A stretch of 64,000 nt of DNA from positions 6,510,001-6,574,000 of the forward strand of contig NC_067205.1 of assembly GCF_026262505.1 (NCBI RefSeq), in the 5' to 3' direction. The position numbers and the translations under genes are program-made. Positions 1 to 8,919 of this stretch are shown piece by piece (position 1 is the first letter of the stretch; each line of letters begins with the position of its first letter). Source of the stretch: Trichomonas vaginalis G3. Lineage: Eukaryota > Parabasalia > Trichomonadida > Trichomonadidae. The notes under the pieces were generated by a model. The model saw only the letters and a program-made list of their open reading frames with translations. It was not told where the DNA came from and made no database searches.

Positions 1-36
1 GGGCTTCCAGGGGCTGCGCCCCTTCTAGCCCTAAGA
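1..36 (+). repeat. Left terminal inverted repeat of Maverick copy 1 (partial)
   Basis: The window opens inside the terminal repeat. The first 36 bases resemble the reverse complement of the right end at 25117-25150. It folds as an outer stem GGGCT/AGCCC enclosing an inner hairpin GGGGC-TGC-GCCCC. The bases outside this (GGTA plus a homopolymer in the other two visible ends) are cut off by the window edge. Similarity to the other end fades after about 36 bases. Confidence 0.8.
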
Positions 37-184
37 ATTTTGCCCAAGACCCAAGAGGAGGACCGAACCCCAGCCGACCAGCCGTTGACTTTTTTGTTTC
101 ACTTTTCACAAATTATATATGTTTTCATGTTTTGTCACTTTTCTGTCACTTTTCAGGAAAAAACATTTTTATTATTATATATAA

Positions 185-1012
185 ATGAATTTTACAAAAC
201 CACCGTTACCGTTCTTTGGAAATAAGAGTAGATGTAAAGATATTATATTGAGAGAACTTAAGAAACTACCGAATGGTCTAACATTTGTAGATTTGTTCGG
301 TGGAAGTTTCTATATATCCCATTTATGTCATACCGTATTTCCTGACTCAAAGATTATATGCAATGACTTCGACAACTATATGGACCGTCTCAAACATATA
401 CCAGATACAAACAATATATTGAAAGAGTTAAAAGAAAAGATACCTATAGGTAAGATGGAACGTATACCATTAGATAAGAAAAATATTGTGAGAGAGGTTT
501 TGAAAAAAGCAGAATATATAGACTGGGATAGTATATCTGCTAGACTATTATATAGTGGTTCTATAAGAGTTCATGACATTGAAACACTTATGTCAAAAGT
601 TTTATATCTCAACTATACAAATGTTTTCAAAGAGGACATAGAAAAATATATTGAGGGTATAGAGTTTGTGAGATGTCATTGGACAGATTTGTATGAAAAA
701 TATAAAGACAAGGAAAATGTTTTCTTTATAGTGGACCCGCCGTTCTATAACACATGGGATTTTCAATACCAAGTAGACTGGACTTTGAGAGACTCTTTAG
801 AAACTTTAGACGTTTTACATAACCATCCATGCTTTTACTTTACATCCGATAAAAGTGGTTTGGAAACCGTTATGAGATGGTTAGAGGACATACATGACTA
901 TGAGTTTATATATGACAAGATAGAATATGAGAGAGGTCCTATAAACTGGAGAAAGTGTCATAACAAAGAAATTTTATTAGTAAGTAAATGTGGTTTGAAA
1001 TCGGATTGTTAG
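185..1012 (+). CDS. D12-class DNA adenine-N6 methyltransferase
   Basis: A 275-residue protein with the layout of Dam-like (D12 class) adenine methyltransferases. An AdoMet-binding FVDLFGG lies at residues 34-40. The catalytic DPPF, a variant of DPPY, is at 184-187 within FIVDPPFYNT. The length is usual for the family. It would methylate adenines in double-stranded DNA using S-adenosylmethionine. The start follows an AT-rich TATATATAA block directly upstream, like other starts in this element. It is the first gene at the left end. A possible target is GATC, since GATC sits at the centre of many palindromes in this element, but specificity cannot be read from the sequence. The copy 2 counterpart would lie beyond the right edge. 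This gene looks whole. Confidence 0.88.
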   Translation: MNFTKPPLPFFGNKSRCKDIILRELKKLPNGLTFVDLFGGSFYISHLCHTVFPDSKIICNDFDNYMDRLKHIPDTNNILKELKEKIPIGKMERIPLDKKNIVREVLKKAEYIDWDSISARLLYSGSIRVHDIETLMSKVLYLNYTNVFKEDIEKYIEGIEFVRCHWTDLYEKYKDKENVFFIVDPPFYNTWDFQYQVDWTLRDSLETLDVLHNHPCFYFTSDKSGLETVMRWLEDIHDYEFIYDKIEYERGPINWRKCHNKEILLVSKCGLKSDC

Positions 1013-1209
1013 TTTTAGGTTTTTCCATTGTGTCATTTATTTATTTGACGTGGCAGAAAGATATAGAGAATATGAAGATGAACCAATGCCTGCAAATGTT
1101 CAGTATATGTACTCGTAAGAGATATTTTTATCTAATATTAAATGGACGCACAGAACTTAGCGAATGCACAGCAACCTGGACAACCAAACCCAGAGAATAT
1201 TCCAAATGA
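988..1209 (+). CDS. Small membrane-anchored protein candidate
   Basis: A 73-codon reading frame starting inside the 3' end of the methyltransferase gene (25-base overlap). Residues 4-20 are strongly hydrophobic (GLLVLGFSIVSFIYLTW), suggesting one membrane segment. The remainder has no recognisable domain. The tight overlap is typical of this compact element. No counterpart is visible in the window for comparison, so only the N-terminal membrane segment is persuasive. Confidence 0.4.
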   Translation: MWFEIGLLVLGFSIVSFIYLTWQKDIENMKMNQCLQMFSICTRKRYFYLILNGRTELSECTATWTTKPREYSK

Positions 1210-1444
1210 AGTTAGAATACAAACTGCAATGGCAAACTATGGTCAAGTGCCAACAGATGTACAAATGCAAACTGCCATGTCAAATGACGCTGCGTTAGGT
1301 TTGCCACCATGGTATGCAAATATGAGATGGAAAGAGTTTTATACAAACCCTGAAGTGGGATATAAACAACTTTATGCAGATGACGCGAACACAGGAGTTG
1401 ACCCAGAATATGTTTTTCTACCAGAGGAGAAACAGAATGTATGA
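1142..1444 (+). CDS. Hypothetical protein, Asn/Gln/Pro-rich N-terminus
   Basis: A 100-residue protein of unknown function. The first 30 residues are rich in Asn, Gln and Pro. An imperfect internal repeat (RIQTAMANYGQ, then MQTAMSND) covers about residues 22-47. The C-terminal half is aromatic (PPWYANMRWKEFY). It is preceded by an AT-rich leader (TTTTTATCTAATATTAA) like other genes of the element and lies among small candidate virion genes. I do not recognise a family. Confidence 0.55.
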   Translation: MDAQNLANAQQPGQPNPENIPNEVRIQTAMANYGQVPTDVQMQTAMSNDAALGLPPWYANMRWKEFYTNPEVGYKQLYADDANTGVDPEYVFLPEEKQNV

Positions 1445-1523
1445 GCTCCAGTTAAAGAATGCTATGGAACTCAACAGGAAACGTAAGAGACTAGGCGGAC
1501 ATTAGATTTTTACATATAGTAAA

Positions 1524-1766
1524 ATGGGTTTCTTCAGTAAGATAGGAAACTTCTTTCGAAATGTTGGAAGAGGTATATGGAATGGAATAAAAACCGTAGG
1601 AAGAGGAATTTGGAACGGAGTCAAAAATATTGGTAAAAGAGTAGGTCAGTTTGTTGGTATTATACCTAAAGACCCTGAACCAGAAGAACAAGCTCCTGTT
1701 ATACAACAGCCTGAACCTGCACCACAGTCTAGTTGGCAACCAAATCCAACACCTCAACCGTATTAA
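1524..1766 (+). CDS. Small amphipathic protein, possible membrane-active virion component
   Basis: An 80-residue protein. The N-terminus GFFSKIGNFFRN looks like an amphipathic helix, followed by a duplicated motif (VGRGIWNGIK then VGRGIWNGVK) and a basic stretch. The C-terminal third is rich in Pro, Gln and Glu. Short amphipathic proteins with this look include membrane-lytic virion proteins such as adenovirus protein VI, so a role in membrane passage is an inference by analogy only. It sits on the plus strand, tail to tail with the 1771-2619 gene, separated by four bases. A similar small Gly/Asn-rich protein occurs at 5452-5775. Confidence 0.6.
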   Translation: MGFFSKIGNFFRNVGRGIWNGIKTVGRGIWNGVKNIGKRVGQFVGIIPKDPEPEEQAPVIQQPEPAPQSSWQPNPTPQPY

Positions 1767-1770
1767 AAAA

Positions 1771-2619
1771 TTATATTTTTACCGTTCGATAGTAGTTGTA
1801 TATGAAACTAAGTTCTAAGTAAAACGCATGGTATAATGGAATTATTCTTTTTCTTCCATCTGTAGTAAACCATACTTGAAAGTCTGAAATACTTCCACTT
1901 GGTGGTTCGTATAACTTTGTAGGTTTTTCGTAAAAGTCATTTGCCAAGCATAAGAAAGAGTTTTGGGCGCCAGAAAATGAAGCATGAACAATAATAGCAT
2001 CTTGGTCGAAAACATTTTCATATGTTCCATTAGGGTTTTCGACTTCATAAAAGTCTGGGTGTACTGGATATGCTGCAGGCTGATTTAACATCCTCATAAA
2101 TCTATACCATGCCAAGTTGTTATATTTTGTAGAAATATAAACGTTTTCTCCAAGGTCTTCTATTCTATTGATTTTAACAGTTGCATTTTTCCTGTCATAA
2201 ATAATATCGAGATGGTATTCTCCCTCGTCAATGTTATACTGTTTTGCATATTCGATATAGATATCGTTTATTTTTTCTTGAAAAGCTTGAAGAGTTGTTT
2301 CTAAGTTTACAAGCAAACTAACTTGTAAAAGTTTTCCCTGTTCAAATTTCTCATACATACGTTTTTCTTTGTTATAGTATCGAACTTCAAAACCGACCGT
2401 AAATGGGAAACCATGTATGGCTTCTGAAATGAACTTCATTCTACGAAAGCCAATAGCTTTTGTGACAGATGGGTCTCTTAGCCATCTTAATGGGTAGTCA
2501 AAACGATAGCCTTCATGCTTTACGGTCTCTGTCTCAAACTTTTGACCGACATTAGTAAAAAGTTCATCTAATGGTTTAGTTGTAGCAACTCTTGAATTTT
2601 CTTTTTCTATTGGAAGCAT
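1771..2619 (-). CDS. Conserved Maverick protein of unknown function, paralogue of 8920-9780
   Basis: A 282-residue protein with no family I recognise. It is clearly homologous to the proteins at 8920-9780 and 61654-62515. Shared landmarks are TKPLDxxFTNxG near the N-terminus, YRFDYPxRWL, KAIGFRR, HASFS near residue 215, and a C-terminal block SDFQVWFTT followed by LELSFIYNY. Having two diverged copies in one element, in opposite orientation, suggests an old internal duplication. It is divergently transcribed from the fibre gene across an 18-base promoter (2620-2637). A virion or spike role is possible but unsupported. Looks whole. Confidence 0.75.
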   Translation of the reverse strand: MLPIEKENSRVATTKPLDELFTNVGQKFETETVKHEGYRFDYPLRWLRDPSVTKAIGFRRMKFISEAIHGFPFTVGFEVRYYNKEKRMYEKFEQGKLLQVSLLVNLETTLQAFQEKINDIYIEYAKQYNIDEGEYHLDIIYDRKNATVKINRIEDLGENVYISTKYNNLAWYRFMRMLNQPAAYPVHPDFYEVENPNGTYENVFDQDAIIVHASFSGAQNSFLCLANDFYEKPTKLYEPPSGSISDFQVWFTTDGRKRIIPLYHAFYLELSFIYNYYRTVKI

Positions 2620-2637
2620 ATTTTATCTAGAATAAAA
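2620..2637. promoter_or_regulatory. Ultra-short bidirectional promoter
   Basis: Eighteen bases separate two divergent start codons (minus-strand gene 1771-2619, plus-strand fibre at 2638). The sequence TTTTATCTAGAATAAAA is nearly self-complementary. The equivalent gap at 19600-19617, and 51632-51649 in copy 2, carries the related TTTTACTTAGAATAAAA, so the motif probably drives both directions. Confidence 0.6.
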
Positions 2638-4440
2638 ATGTCGAAAGATATTGCTTCCATGAGAGAAATACAACACAACCGACAACTCATTATGCAAGCT
2701 CTAAATAAGAACACAACAAACTTTTCAAACTATTCTAAGATATCTGAGTCATTGAAAGAAGGAAACTTAAAACTGACATTAAACCCAATGACAGATGAGT
2801 TTCTGTTTCAAGACAATAAGAACCATACTGTCTGTATAAATCCAACAAAAGGAACTTTAAACGAGAAACCTATAAATGAACTTCTTTTGAAAACAGATGT
2901 TGACAACAAAGCTGACAAAGAATATGTAGACGATGCAATAGCAAAAGAAGAAGAAAGAGCTAACAATGCTTATGCAACAAAAGAACATACTCATCCTGAA
3001 CTAGCAGACAAAACATATGTTGACAATAAAATGTCAAGTGAAGTGACGAGAGCTGAAAACGAATATTCTAAAAAGACTCATACACATTCTATATCTGAAA
3101 TAACAGACTTACAAGAAACCTTAAACAGGAAAAGTGCCGTTGGACATACACATACCATTGCAAATATTACAAACTTACAAGAAACCTTAAACAGGAAAAG
3201 TGCCGTTGGACATACACATTCTATATCTGAAATAACAAACTTACAAGAAACCTTAAACAGGAAAAGTGCCGTTGGACATACACATACCATTGCAAATATT
3301 ACAAACTTACAAGAAACCTTAAACAGGAAAAGTGCCGTTGGACATACACATACATCTTCTGAAATAACAGACTTAAACGTTAGCCTTGAAAATAAAGCAG
3401 ATAAAACATATGTCAATGAAATATACCAAAGTTTGATAGGAACAAAAAATATTGAAACTATTGTTGGTGACTTTTCTGTCAATGAAGAAAATAAATATTT
3501 TAGATGGCAGTTTGTACAGTCCTTAGAAAATGGTACACGGTATAAACTCATTCCGAAAAATAACAATGAAATGTATGTAAGCTATAAAAAGAATAATGGT
3601 ACACAAGTTAAAGTTCCATTAGACAACAACTGCTACTTAAACTTATATGGAGACGAACAAAAGAAATATTTAAGAGTTTATGAAATGAACAGATATGACA
3701 TTGCCTGACCCAGCTCCAGCACCATATTATTTATGACTATGGAGATGACGTCAGAACACCACATGTAGATGAACAAAAGCTAACATTATATTTAGATTAA
3801 TTATAGATATAAAAGATATAATGCAATAGAAAAAACGAGAATAGTATACTATTATGAAGATGACAGAATAAATATTATAGTCAAGATTTTACCTACCTGA
3901 AAACATAAGATTATATTATAAAAAAATATTCTGACACAAACCAGAAGAAACCTGAAATAGTTGCACTATATTTTTAAGTTCAAAAGAGACAATCCTATAA
4001 TGTCTCATATGTTTGATTTAATGAACCCAGTAGGTTCTATTTATACATCTATGGAAGCAAGAGGTCCTCAAGTAATGTTTGGTGTTGGTGCATGGGAACA
4101 AATAGTCGACAGGTTTTTGTATTGTGCAAACTCTTCAAAGGAAAACAGGTGGAAGTAAAACGATTTCAGGTGAAAATTTACCTGCACATAGTCACTAATA
4201 GATTTAAGTACATCTCAAGCGGTTGGCATAAACATAAATTTGGGATTGGTCAGCAATGACAAAAGGTAAAGGATATGATGTTAAAGACAACGTTCAGTTT
4301 GCTATAAATTGTTTCTGGGGTAACACTCGGGAGATGGAAACCATACACATCGCGTTTCGGGATATACGCAAACAACGGGACAAAGTAAAGACTACATGCC
4401 ACCTTACATGACAGTTTACGCATGGTATAGAATTGCTTAG
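2638..4440 (+). pseudogene. Phage-type fibre / collar protein gene, broken copy
   Basis: Remains of a receptor-binding fibre gene. The N-terminal part is polar and probably coiled coil. The middle has a 22-residue repeat containing GHTH and LQETLN (3078-3370). Near 4020-4140 is a block resembling phage tail-collar domains (NPVGSIYTSME, then WEQIVDRFL), and the last residues, PPYMTVYAWYRIA, match the usual end of that domain. In phages such proteins form trimeric fibres that bind host cells. In a Maverick it would be the attachment organ of a virus-like particle (inference). The stop codon overlaps the convergent integrase stop. The gene is broken. Confidence 0.72.
3078..3370 (+). repeat. 66-bp tandem repeats encoding GHTH fibre repeats
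   Basis: About four to five tandem copies of a 66-base unit inside the fibre gene. Two alternating versions encode GHTHSISEITxLQETLN and GHTHTIANITNLQETLN. The alternation suggests the array grew by duplication of a two-unit block. His-Thr-His motifs of this type bind metal along the axis of trimeric phage fibres (known for phage fibres; inferred here). Confidence 0.85.
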
Positions 4441-5387
4441 TCGTCATTTTCAACTTCTTTAGCATATTCGTCAGGAGTTGTCTTATATTTGTTAGGAACT
4501 GTCTTTGAAAGTATACCACCTTGAACTTTGACAAGTTTGAAACGAGGTCTGACAATAGTAGTTTTATCTTCTGCTTGCAGTGTGTACATTTGCCATGTTT
4601 GCCTAAAACTTCATAATATTCTCTTGTATACTTTCTTCTATTTTTTACGAACACGAATGTGAGTACCTGTCGGGTTCCCATTGTTGTCATAGTCAATAGT
4701 ATTTTCATATGGGTCGCGTTTAGGTATTTCTATTTTTACTTTGTCACCTTTCTGAAGTTTGAAGCCCGGCATTCTTTCTTGTTTGTCTCTTTTGACTAAA
4801 TTATTAAATATATAGTCTTTCTCTAAGTCAGGGTTGTTTTTCATTTCTTCAGGGGAGTGGTTTCCCAAACCTTTTTGTTTACGGCTATTGTAAATATTTA
4901 AAAACTGTCTCCTTTGCTTGGAGAAGTGTCTATATTGTCGTCATATGACATTTCATTTGCTTCACCACCTTGTGGTTGGTTTAAGTCTCTTAACATTTTT
5001 ATACAACCGTCAATGACACCAAGAGCAGAATGGTTTTGGTCGACAATGAAATATTGGTTTACATTTTTTGAACGCAGATAGTTTTTTACATCATCTGATT
5101 TGAAAGAACTTTCACAGTCAGATGTCAGTTTTGTTGGATGGTATTTGTCAACGAATATTGTCAAAGCTGCTAAGATATCTAAAATAGCTTTGGACTGTAA
5201 TGGTATGGCTTCACAGTATCTTGTGTTTTGACCGACAAATATTAGCCAGTATGGTGGTCCATCTTCTCTATACCTCGGAATGTTTTCCAAGATATCCATA
5301 AACCAAGCATTTGGTGTTGAACTAAAGATTTTTACCATGAGTGCTTTCTTTGTCGCTTTAGAAAACATAGGGGTCCTTGTTTGGATT
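4437..5387 (-). pseudogene. Retroviral-type integrase (c-integrase), broken copy
   Basis: Remains of the rve-superfamily integrase that joins Maverick ends to host DNA. Visible catalytic-core landmarks are WFMDILE (first Asp), LTSDCESSF (second Asp in the usual TD/SD context) and IDGCIKMLRDLN in the region of the catalytic Glu. The C-terminal part is basic, with GDKVKIEIPKRD like the small beta-barrel tail of integrases. Convergent with the fibre gene, sharing stop-codon bases. This is the defining enzyme of the family. Broken. Confidence 0.82.
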
Positions 5388-5451
5388 CGTCATTTTTATC
5401 CTATAAGAAATGGGTTATTTGGCGCATTAGCAGGAGTTTGCATCCAGATTT

Positions 5452-5775
5452 TTGCCCGCAGGGGGAACAATAGCCAGAGGTGTATTTGGAGTTGGAAGGA
5501 AGATTTTGAGTACATTAGGTATACTTAAAGAGAAAGCACAACCTATTATACAAACTGTACAGAAAGGTTGGGATGTAGCACGAGATGCAACAAATCTTAT
5601 TCCAAATCCTGAAACAAGAGGAAAAGTTCAAGGATGGATGGACAATGTAGGAAGACAAGCAGGAAACTATTATAACAAAGCAAATGACTACTATAACCAA
5701 GCAGGACACTATATGGACCAAGGTGAAAGATTCTTTAACAGAGGATATAACCATGCACAAATGGGTAAACAATAA
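5452..5775 (+). CDS. Small Gly/Asn-rich amphipathic protein
   Basis: A 107-residue protein: a Gly-rich, hydrophobic N-terminus (GGTIARGVFGVGRKILSTLG), a central helix-like region, and a C-terminal Asn/Tyr/Gly-rich repeat (YYNKANDYYNQAGHYMDQG). The composition resembles the 1524-1766 protein and small membrane-active capsid components, but no family is recognised. It lies between the integrase and the conserved gene at 6002. The true start could lie slightly upstream; the first ATG of the open frame is used. Confidence 0.5.
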   Translation: MPAGGTIARGVFGVGRKILSTLGILKEKAQPIIQTVQKGWDVARDATNLIPNPETRGKVQGWMDNVGRQAGNYYNKANDYYNQAGHYMDQGERFFNRGYNHAQMGKQ

Positions 5776-5828
5776 CCAACCTCAACCGCCTCAAACGTGG
5801 GGAATGTAAAGTTTTTTACTGAGATGAA

Positions 5829-5945
5829 ATGAACAATACAGCATTGAGACAAATGGGTTCAAGATGGATTTGTCGGCTTCCAGCAGTTACACAACGTGTT
5901 TGTCAAGTTCTTCCTATAACCTCAGGAAGTTTTAGACCGACTTAA
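5829..5945 (+). CDS. Very short hypothetical protein (38 codons)
   Basis: Reading frame starting MNNTALRQMGSRWICRLPAV and ending with SGSFRPT. It is supported mainly by its leader: TTTTTTACTGAGATGAAATGA directly precedes both this ATG and that of the conserved gene at 6002, so the two are probably expressed alike. No domain is visible. Confidence 0.35.
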   Translation: MNNTALRQMGSRWICRLPAVTQRVCQVLPITSGSFRPT

Positions 5946-5979
5946 AAACCTAAAACAACCAGTTGAAAACAAACCAAAC

Positions 5980-6001
5980 TAAAATTTTTTACTGAGATGA
6001 A
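5980..6001 (+). promoter_or_regulatory. Leader motif shared by two genes
   Basis: The block ATTTTTTACTGAGATGAAATG occurs immediately before the 6002 gene and, nearly unchanged, at 5811-5830 before the 5829 frame. In copy 2 the same motif lies at 63938-63960 upstream of 63941. Its position next to the start suggests an initiator-type promoter. Confidence 0.5.
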
Positions 6002-6585
6002 ATGACCGAAGAAGTTGAAACGGTAGATTTGACACCACAAACAAAAAGTTCAGAACCATTGTCAAAACCTGTCAAAGAACTTACGATGAAGAGAAAAATT
6101 CAATAATAGAAAGTGCCAGGTCTGGAAATACAAACCCTAACTACAAAGTCACTTTTCATAAAAATGGAACGGCTAGTATCTCAAAAAAGAAACAGACTCT
6201 CACAAATAAAATATTGAAGTCTGAAGGAGCTTTCGAGACAACAGATGGAAAAGTTTACTTCACTGACCAACAGTTCATTATAGAACATCTCATTGACTTA
6301 GAGTCGAAATATTCTAAACTTTACAACAAACACAAAAAGTTGAAAGGAAAACAAAAACAAATGGCATATGATATTTATGAAGATGTTGACGACACAACTG
6401 TTCCTGCAAGTGAAGTAAAGTCAGAGAAACCGAAAAGTGACGAAAAACCGATAGAAGAAGAAAAACCAAAAACTGAAGATAAACCAAAACCAAAGTTTAG
6501 TTTGGAAACTAAACCAAGTCAACCTTCATTAGCTGGTATGGGTTGGCGTCAAAGACTTATGGCAGCAGGCGGTTATGTAAAGTAA
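6002..6585 (+). pseudogene. Conserved Maverick protein with charged C-terminus, broken copy
   Basis: Counterpart of the whole 194-residue protein at 63357-63941 (minus strand) in copy 2. The central block (KVTFHKNGTASISKKKQ, then VYFTDQQFIIEHLIDLESKY) could be a small folded domain with a helix. It is followed by a Lys/Glu/Pro-rich linker and a conserved C-terminal tail (SLAGMGWRQRL then AAGGYVK). Upstream of PolB in this element. Function unknown; such charged linkers are common in scaffold or terminal-protein-like factors, but nothing specific points there. Broken here. Confidence 0.65.
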
Positions 6586-6615
6586 AGAAAAAATATTTTT
6601 TTTCTTTTTATAAAA
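6586..6615 (+). promoter_or_regulatory. AT-rich promoter of the polymerase gene
   Basis: AAAAAATATTTTTTTTCTTT then TTATAAAA directly before the ATG at 6616. Matching arrangements precede the helicase gene in both copies (17954-17981 reversed; 53278-53305) and the 63141-63180 region, so this poly(A/T)-TATAAAA-ATG block looks like a standard promoter of the element. Confidence 0.55.
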
Positions 6616-8771
6616 ATGCCCCCATATAGAATGGATAGAAAATCTGCTAGAATAAAAGCAGAGTTGCAAAGATATGGTTGGAGAGTTTCGAAGAAGTTTA
6701 AATATAGGAAGGGAAGACCCATAAAAGTCTATGACAAATTGTCTGGTCTTCGCTACGAAATGGATTTGGAAACAGCACGTGCCAATTATCCAAACAGACT
6801 AGAGAGGTTAGAAGAAGAAACGTCTTATGGACATGCCTTTCGATGTTAGTGAACCTCAAGTTGAAGGACACGACGGCTTTGCCAGATTCTACTGGAAACA
6901 TGACGAACAATTGCATCCTTTGAGAAGGAAAAAAGGTAGTGCAGAGGATGGTCATGCTCCCATGGAAAGAACAAGATATGCATATGAAAAGTATCGTGAA
7001 GTTAGAAGTCAAATTACATCTGGTCGAACCTTTACAGTAAACTTTTGACGAAGGAAAGAACAAAGAAGGCTTCATGGGTGTACTTGCTGCAATTCAAGAC
7101 GGAAATAAGAAAGGACACAATCTCAGATTGACCATAACGGATTTGGATGGTCACATTTACTATGCAAATGGCAATGAACAAACAGCTGCAAAACTTCTTG
7201 ACGCTTTCAAGACTACAAAGAGAGAACAAATGGTTGACTCCGACTCAGACATTTTGAATGCAATTGAAGGAATTGCAAGTGTCAAGTTCGAATGGTACCA
7301 ACCTAACCCTCAAGCAGTCAGACAACATGCTGGATACTTCCCGTTCATAAATAAGTCTGACATTGACTTGACAAGGTATGGAATTTACAATTCAATTGAA
7401 ACAATTGTCAATGAACCTTGCATTCTTACATGTCTCAGGAACTCTGGTCTTGTTACAGATGAGAAGATGAAGTATCTTGAGTCATGTGTGAAGACAAGGT
7501 ACATTCTCAGAGGTCAATTGGCAAAAATTGCACCGTTGGCAAATGTCAATATCCGAGTCAACATACCTACAGCTAAAGGTTCTTCACATGACGACTATGT
7601 TGTTGACAAAGACTTACCATGGTTGAAGATTGCAATTGTCCACAACCACTTCATGTTGAACGAAAGTCTTACAAACCCATTGTTCGGAAAAGGCAAGTGC
7701 AACATTGTCAGAGCTGTAAACATTCTTTTCGAGAAAGGTTTGTTGGAACCAATTCCAGATGACAAGCTGACAGAAACTTTTGTACCAAAAGACGAAACAA
7801 ACTTTTCACTGTTAGCAAGACCAAAAGTTGTTCCAGACAAAGTTCTAGTACAAAAGAAGTACACAATTCCACAAGGAGTTGGATTGTTCGGATACCAACC
7901 TGAACCAGAAGAACTTCCAATGAGGTTGCAAGAACTTCAAGATGCTATAAGCAAACTTCCATTGAGACATCCAATTGACGTCAAATTGTATTGGAGAGCA
8001 TCTGAGTTAGGTCAGAAGGTTTTATATGAAACAGGTTGCTTCGACGATGTTTATGAGATAACAGGAGAAGTTTCTCAGAAGATAAGAGACTCACTTGAAT
8101 TTCCACAAACTGGACCAATTGGTTGCGACAAGTTCGACTCAGATGAAAAGATATACTATGTCGACCTTAACGCTGCATACATGAGGTTTGTCCAATATAT
8201 TCCGACTGGAATTCCAAACGAAGATGGTGAGTTCCCGGGAAGGAACTATACAGTTGGAAAAGTCATACAACAACTGTATGATATTAGGAAAGCTTCAAAC
8301 CCCAAACTTGCAATGACACTCAAATTGCTTATGAATTCGACATGGGGATATTCCATTAAGAAACCTCAAGAGATGAAGAGTAAACATTATGAGAAGGTCG
8401 ACAACTTTGTTGAAAGGTTTTCTCCTTTTGTTTTGAAGTACGAATTCACTCAAGGTCAAAGTGGCTTAGTAACCACATTAAAACCTATTGTCGAACATTG
8501 GTCTTACCCTCAGTTCGCAAAGGCAGTCCTTGACAACTACAACAAATTCTTCTCCGAAGTCAAATCCAAAGTGAAGGTTTACTATGAGAACATTGACGCA
8601 CTCATGACGAACGAAGAAGGGTACAACAAACTCATTGAAATGGGCATGGTCGGTGAAAAGATGGGTCAATTCAAATTGGACAAAATTTTCACCGAAGTTC
8701 ATGTCCTCTCCAAGCGTAAGTACTGGGGCATACTTGAAGACGGCACAGAAATAAAACATTGCATGAAATAA
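6616..8771 (+). pseudogene. Protein-primed family B DNA polymerase, broken copy
   Basis: Remains of the replicative polymerase typical of Mavericks. Visible polymerase signatures are motif A (YYVDLNAAYMR, near 8157), motif B (KLLMNSTWGYS, near 8320) and a motif C-like YYENIDALM (near 8580). The N-terminal part is basic and begins MPPYRMDRKSARIKAELQRY. The family copies linear DNA from a protein primer at the terminal repeats. Compared with typical Maverick PolB the copy is short, and it is broken. It lies between the 6002 gene and an HNH remnant, all reading rightward. Confidence 0.85.
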
Positions 8772-8814
8772 AAATTTATTTTTTAAAAAGTGACATTTTT
8801 TAATTTTATTTGAA

Positions 8815-8899
8815 ATGTACGCTGAGTTTGTTGGAGAAGACCGTTGGGAAACTTGTTTGTTAGATGAGAAATATGAAATGGCATACCATTTTAAAACAA
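8815..8899 (+). pseudogene. Remnant of an HNH endonuclease gene
   Basis: Begins MYAEFVG and DRWETCLLDEKYE, almost identical to the start of the whole HNH gene of copy 2 (62552-63136), followed by the ATGGCATACCATTTTAAAAC sequence that also follows that gene. Only a remnant remains. It shows that the endonuclease once occupied the same place in both elements. Confidence 0.75.
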
Positions 8900-8919
8900 T
8901 ATATTTTTACATATATTAA

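Noticed and set aside
3078-3566. Minus-strand 162-codon protein
   Set aside because: It is the mirror of the 66-bp fibre repeats; the plus-strand frame has clear fibre character.
2638-4440. Integrated bacteriophage or bacterial contamination
   Set aside because: Although fibre-like, the gene sits between Maverick genes with the same AT-rich promoters and is flanked by the Maverick integrase.
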